The notes beneath the pieces were generated by a model. That model made no database searches. It saw nothing but the letters and a program-made list of their open reading frames with translations, and was not told where the DNA came from. A DNA stretch of 64,000 nucleotides from Tenacibaculum agarivorans (GTDB lineage: Bacteria; Bacteroidota; Bacteroidia; Flavobacteriales; Flavobacteriaceae): positions 1-64,000 of the forward strand of contig NZ_MSMP01000030.1 in the NCBI RefSeq assembly GCF_001936575.1. Reading direction: 5' to 3'. Made by a program: the position numbers and the translations under genes. Of the stretch, positions 60,097 through 64,000 are shown piece after piece (within the stretch, counting starts at the first letter, position 1; each line of letters starts with the position of its first letter).

Positions 60097-63000
60097 ATGG
60101 AAACTAATCATAGAGTGGCTTACAAAAAAGTAAGTCTTTTGAAATTTGGACGATTAAAATTTTCAACTCAGAAAACAAAAACATTACTTCTTTTGGTTTT
60201 TGTTTTTACTAGTGTAGTGTCATTAGCTCAGTTGGATAGTAAGCATTATTTACCACCATTAAAACAGACTTCAGGAACAAATAATAATGCAAGTCATAAT
60301 AGTAGTGCAGCTATACAACAACAGTCAATTTATCTTTCTACTCCAGAGACAACTCCTTTTGTAGTAAATGTGTATAGAGGAACTTCTGGTACACCATGGC
60401 TTACCATACCTAGTTTAGTAAAAGGAACACCATTTATAATAGATAATGTAGATGATTCAGCGGGAGGATTTACAGATGCGGTATTGGCAAACAGTAATAA
60501 TAATATCACGTTAGTTACTAACGGAAATACCGGAACAAAATTAACCACTGCAGGTTTACGATTTGAAGCGCCTGGAGGACAAAAATTTTATGTGAATTAT
60601 AGAGGGAGGTCTGGAGCACAGGCTGGTTCTCTTACCTGCAAAGGAGGAAAAGCTTTAGGTAAAGAATTTAGATGGGGAGGTATAGCAAATAGACATAGCA
60701 ATGCTAATAGTAGTACAAGTTTAGGAATTATGGCTACAGCTGCTAATACAACAGTTACTATTTCAGGTTTTAATCCAGATTGTGCGTTTAGAAATGGAAC
60801 TGATCCCGATGGTATTACTGATGATGTTATTGTGATTCCAAATATGCAGCCAGGTGAAACTTATGTATTAGAAGCAGTCAGAAATCAAGGAGGAGTAAAT
60901 GCAACCATAAATGCAGCCAATGTAGATGGATGGTTAGGTGCTAAAATTGAGGCCACTGAGCCTATTGCTATTGCAAGTGGAGGACTGAATTTTGGAATTA
61001 GAAGTACCTCTCAGGGTAGAGATGTAGGTATAGATCAACCAGTGCCTACTAACGTAATTGGGAGAGAATATGTGTTTATGAGAGGGGCTGGTGATGCTAA
61101 TGATGGAACGGAATTTCCAGTAATTGTAGCTACGAATGATGATACAGATGTTTTTGTAGGAACTACTCTTATAGGTACAATAGATGATGGAGAATATTTA
61201 GAAATACCAGGTTCAAATTATTCTGGAAATACTCCAGGTTCTAATATGTATGTTAGAACATCTAAAGATGCTTATGCGTATCAATGTTTAGCTGGGCAAA
61301 CAGATCGAATACAAACAGTAGGAATGAACTTTATTGCTCCTGTAAATTGTTTATTACCAAATACTTTAGAAGAAATACCGCAAATTCAAGATATAGCTAA
61401 TACAAATTCAAATATTTCAGCCTTAACCATTGTAGCTTCAACCTTAATAAACGATGCAGATATTGATATTTTTCAAAATAATGTTCAAATCACAACACCA
61501 GCTTCAACCTTAGTTGATGATGGAACCGGATCTCCGCAATGGAAAACATTTTATGTTCCAGGGTTAACAGGTGAAATTTCTGTAGTTACACCAGGGCCTA
61601 TTGCTATAGGAACATTTATGTCTTTAGGACAAAATGCTGGTCTAGCCGGTTATTTCTCTGGATTTGATACTGTTCCGGTTGTAGAAGTAGAAATTACGGG
61701 AGGAGGTTGTCATCCAGGTTCTAATTTACAAGAAGTTACAGGCGGATTTGCCAATTACGCATGGTATAAAGGGTTTGATGAAGTGTCAGGTACATTATTG
61801 GCTAGCGGACCGGGTTTACAAACTTATGACCCTACGTTAAATGGTGTAGGTAATTATTTTGTTAGAGTTACTGACTTTGGAGGTTGTGAGTATAATTCTG
61901 CAGTGGTTACTTTTTTTAGTTGTGACCCTGAAGTACAAGTAACAAAAGTAGATAATGCGGATCCAATAGATGCAGGTAGTGATGTAACATTTACAATTAC
62001 TATAGAAAGTTTTGCTGTCGACCCGATTACAAATGTTGTTGTTACTGATGTTCTTCCTACAGAGCTAGAATTTGTTAGTGCAAATCCTGAACCAGGAACT
62101 ACTTTTTCAAATACAAGTGGACTAACTTGGAATATTGGAGGGATGGATCCTGGAGATAAGTTTGAGTTAGAAATTGTAGCAAGAGCTAGAGATAATGCTT
62201 CGGGTACCGTGACTAATACCGTAACTTATAACTATACTGAAATAGGTGGAGAAGTCAATAATTTAACGGATGACTTGGATGAGCCCGTTACTATTAATCC
62301 TTGTAATACTGCAAGTGCACCTTCAAGTACACCAACATTATGTGTAAATACCCCATTAACTAATATTACTCATAGTACAACTTTGGCCACAGGTATAGGG
62401 ACTCCAACAGGTTTACCTGCAGGAGTAAATGCAAATTGGAGTGGAGATGTTATTACAATTAGCGGTACACCAACCAATACTGGGATTTTTAATTATGATA
62501 TTCCATTAACAGGAGGGTGTAATACGGTTAGTGCTACAGGAACAATTACAGTAAATGCACTTCCGGTAGCTAACCCTATTACTGGTCCTACTGAAGTTTG
62601 TGTAAGTAGTACCATAGATTTAACAGAAGGAACTGCAGGAACTATAGCATGGAATTCTTCGGATACCGGCGTTGCAACGATAGATACGAATGGTGTTGTT
62701 ACCGGTGTAAGTGCAGGAACAACTGATATAACGTATACAGTAACAGATGTTAATGGATGTACTTCTTTGTCGTCTACAGCATATTCAATTACAGTAAACG
62801 TTTTACCAGTATTTACATCATTAAATTCAAATTCTCCTATTTGTGAAGGAGATGATGCTGAATTTACAATCCAAGGTACTCCAAATACAGAATTAACATA
62901 CAACATTAATGGAAATGCAAATCAAACGGTTTTACTCAATGGAAGTGGTAGTGCTATCATTACTGAGACATCAGCGACCAGCGACGTTACAATTAACTTA

Positions 63001-64000
63001 ATTTCATTAGAGATTACATCAACAGGATGTTTAATTAATTTAACGAATACAAATACAGTTATTGTAAATCCAAATCCAGTACTAGCAAGTGTAAGTGATA
63101 TCATTGTATGTGATGATATGTCAGGAACACAATCGTTAAATGCGAATGATGCAATTACTTTGAATGCTAATACAAGTGTAGTTTGGTATGATGCCGCGAT
63201 GGGAGGAAACATAGTGGTGTCTCCAATTGTAAATACTACAAGTCCAAGTACGGATCCGCCGACATCTTTTTTTGCTGAAATCACAGATACATCAACTTCT
63301 TGTGTAAATCCTGTAAGAGAGGAAGTGAAGTTGCAAATAGTTGCTCCACCATTCCCAGATTTAGTTGAAACAGTTTGCTCCAATGAAGTATTAAATGTAG
63401 GTCTTTCTTTTGCTACAACATATACAGTCAGTTCTTCTGATGCAACAAATGTGCCTCCTGGATCTGATAGAACAACTGCAACAGTTGCTAACATAACAGA
63501 CAATTACGAAAATACCACTGGAGTTCCGGTGAATATTACATATGCAGTAACTATAGCAGATGGTTCGGCTTGTGATGGCGAAACGTTTAATATTGTAGTT
63601 ACGGTGAATCCAGAGCCATCAAATAGCACACCTCCTGTAGATACAATATGTAGTAATATAACTTTAAGCCATGATTTATCAAGTGATGTAAATATATCAG
63701 GAAGTAGTTTTTCATGGTCAGCAATAGATAATCCAAATATTACGGGTGAAACTATTTCTGGAGGATCGGGAACTACTATTAACGATACGTTAATTAATAC
63801 AACAGGAACTAATCAAGTCGTAGTTTACACAATAATACCAACGAGTCCTAATAGTTGTGTGGGGAGTCCTTATACGTATACAGTAACAGTAAAACCAGCA
63901 ATAGTAGTTACGGATCAACCCATAACAACTCAAACAATTTGTGTTGGCGCAACACCTACAGATTTATCAGTAACTGTTACAGGCGGTATAGACGGACTAA
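60097..64000 (+). CDS. Giant secreted adhesin-like protein, N-terminal part (runs off the right edge)
   Basis: The frame is open for 1301 codons from the ATG at 60097 to the window end. A signal peptide is preceded by a basic N-terminus (METNHRVAYKKVSLLKFGRL, then TLLLLVFVFTSVVSLAQ). Residues about 90-520 resemble an IgGFc-binding-type domain (DSKHYLPPL, FEAPGGQKFYVNYRGRSGAQ, GREYVFMRGAG). A Gly/Cys-rich PKD-like unit follows, then a DUF11 repeat (about 608-730; DPEVQVTKVDNADPIDAGSD), Ig-like and Big_2-like repeats (VATIDTNGVVTGVSAGTTDI) and further Cys-paired PKD-like units. This is typical of huge flavobacterial surface proteins made for T9SS export and gliding or adhesion. The C-terminus is not seen. 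Confidence 0.85.
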   Translation, partial: METNHRVAYKKVSLLKFGRLKFSTQKTKTLLLLVFVFTSVVSLAQLDSKHYLPPLKQTSGTNNNASHNSSAAIQQQSIYLSTPETTPFVVNVYRGTSGTPWLTIPSLVKGTPFIIDNVDDSAGGFTDAVLANSNNNITLVTNGNTGTKLTTAGLRFEAPGGQKFYVNYRGRSGAQAGSLTCKGGKALGKEFRWGGIANRHSNANSSTSLGIMATAANTTVTISGFNPDCAFRNGTDPDGITDDVIVIPNMQPGETYVLEAVRNQGGVNATINAANVDGWLGAKIEATEPIAIASGGLNFGIRSTSQGRDVGIDQPVPTNVIGREYVFMRGAGDANDGTEFPVIVATNDDTDVFVGTTLIGTIDDGEYLEIPGSNYSGNTPGSNMYVRTSKDAYAYQCLAGQTDRIQTVGMNFIAPVNCLLPNTLEEIPQIQDIANTNSNISALTIVASTLINDADIDIFQNNVQITTPASTLVDDGTGSPQWKTFYVPGLTGEISVVTPGPIAIGTFMSLGQNAGLAGYFSGFDTVPVVEVEITGGGCHPGSNLQEVTGGFANYAWYKGFDEVSGTLLASGPGLQTYDPTLNGVGNYFVRVTDFGGCEYNSAVVTFFSCDPEVQVTKVDNADPIDAGSDVTFTITIESFAVDPITNVVVTDVLPTELEFVSANPEPGTTFSNTSGLTWNIGGMDPGDKFELEIVARARDNASGTVTNTVTYNYTEIGGEVNNLTDDLDEPVTINPCNTASAPSSTPTLCVNTPLTNITHSTTLATGIGTPTGLPAGVNANWSGDVITISGTPTNTGIFNYDIPLTGGCNTVSATGTITVNALPVANPITGPTEVCVSSTIDLTEGTAGTIAWNSSDTGVATIDTNGVVTGVSAGTTDITYTVTDVNGCTSLSSTAYSITVNVLPVFTSLNSNSPICEGDDAEFTIQGTPNTELTYNINGNANQTVLLNGSGSAIITETSATSDVTINLISLEITSTGCLINLTNTNTVIVNPNPVLASVSDIIVCDDMSGTQSLNANDAITLNANTSVVWYDAAMGGNIVVSPIVNTTSPSTDPPTSFFAEITDTSTSCVNPVREEVKLQIVAPPFPDLVETVCSNEVLNVGLSFATTYTVSSSDATNVPPGSDRTTATVANITDNYENTTGVPVNITYAVTIADGSACDGETFNIVVTVNPEPSNSTPPVDTICSNITLSHDLSSDVNISGSSFSWSAIDNPNITGETISGGSGTTINDTLINTTGTNQVVVYTIIPTSPNSCVGSPYTYTVTVKPAIVVTDQPITTQTICVGATPTDLSVTVTGGIDGL

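Noticed and set aside
1..64000. CRISPR array, prophage or insertion sequence
   Set aside because: No regularly spaced repeats, no phage structural genes and no transposase were seen.

Overview
The window reads as the chromosome of a low-GC marine-type Bacteroidota, most likely family Flavobacteriaceae. The basis is type IX secretion C-terminal sorting tails, LytTR regulator/sensor pairs, AT-rich genes with A-rich rather than Shine-Dalgarno leaders, several promoters of the Bacteroidota TTG-N19-TAnnTTTG form, a complete sufBCD set and tandem secreted GH13 amylases. No genus call is justified from the sequence alone. There is no CRISPR array, integrase, transposase or rRNA in the window.

Layout: (1) 0-2.7 kb, minus strand: the start of a response regulator, its TPR sensor kinase, and a lipoprotein made of 39-residue repeats. 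(2) 3.15-18.9 kb, plus strand: a compact nine-gene cluster, the most interesting part of the window. It encodes a DNA-binding/TPR regulator, a small soluble protein, a four-helix membrane protein with a coiled-coil loop, a fibronectin-III/P-loop GTPase fusion, a coiled-coil membrane protein, an SrfB-like Hsp70/actin-fold ATPase, an SrfC-like P-loop GTPase, a membrane-anchored subtilisin and a large membrane protein with beta-sandwich repeats and a crystallin-like tail. It ends at a bidirectional terminator beside a tRNA-Asn gene. (3) 19.3-23.3 kb: housekeeping sucA-sucB (2-oxoglutarate dehydrogenase E1 and E2). (4) 23.6-33.8 kb: a region of duplication and decay, with a sensor kinase and LytTR regulator, two DUF1266 genes, a DUF418 membrane protein, a second LytTR regulator preceded by a decayed kinase fragment, a LamG lipoprotein, a membrane protein, two small Cys-rich leader peptides and a VOC protein. 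(5) 33.8-42.4 kb, minus strand: two modular secreted amylases behind a LacI-type palindrome, and two DUF547 proteins. (6) 42.7-47.0 kb: a secreted trypsin-like protease, an AraC-type regulator and a small secreted protein. (7) 47-51.1 kb, minus strand: sufA-B-C-D. (8) 51.2-55.6 kb, minus strand: a diheme peroxidase/MbnH-like enzyme, an MbnP-like protein, a repeat lipoprotein and an LVIVD-repeat lipoprotein. (9) 55.7-60 kb: thiL, a BON-LysM protein, a glycosyltransferase 9, a bacilliredoxin and a TerB-DnaJ protein. (10) 60.1 kb to the end: the N-terminal 1301 codons of a giant secreted adhesin-like protein.

How the genes may work together: the 3.15-18.9 kb cluster has short spacings and three overlapping junctions, so it probably acts as one unit. 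Its proteins combine two cytosolic nucleotide switches and an Hsp70-like ATPase with four membrane proteins that have large soluble domains, one of them a protease. This suggests a signal-gated envelope machine, possibly for conflict or for acting on other cells. SrfB and SrfC are known elsewhere only as poorly understood virulence-associated proteins; the rest of the cluster and its arrangement are not something I recognise as a described system. The function is inference.
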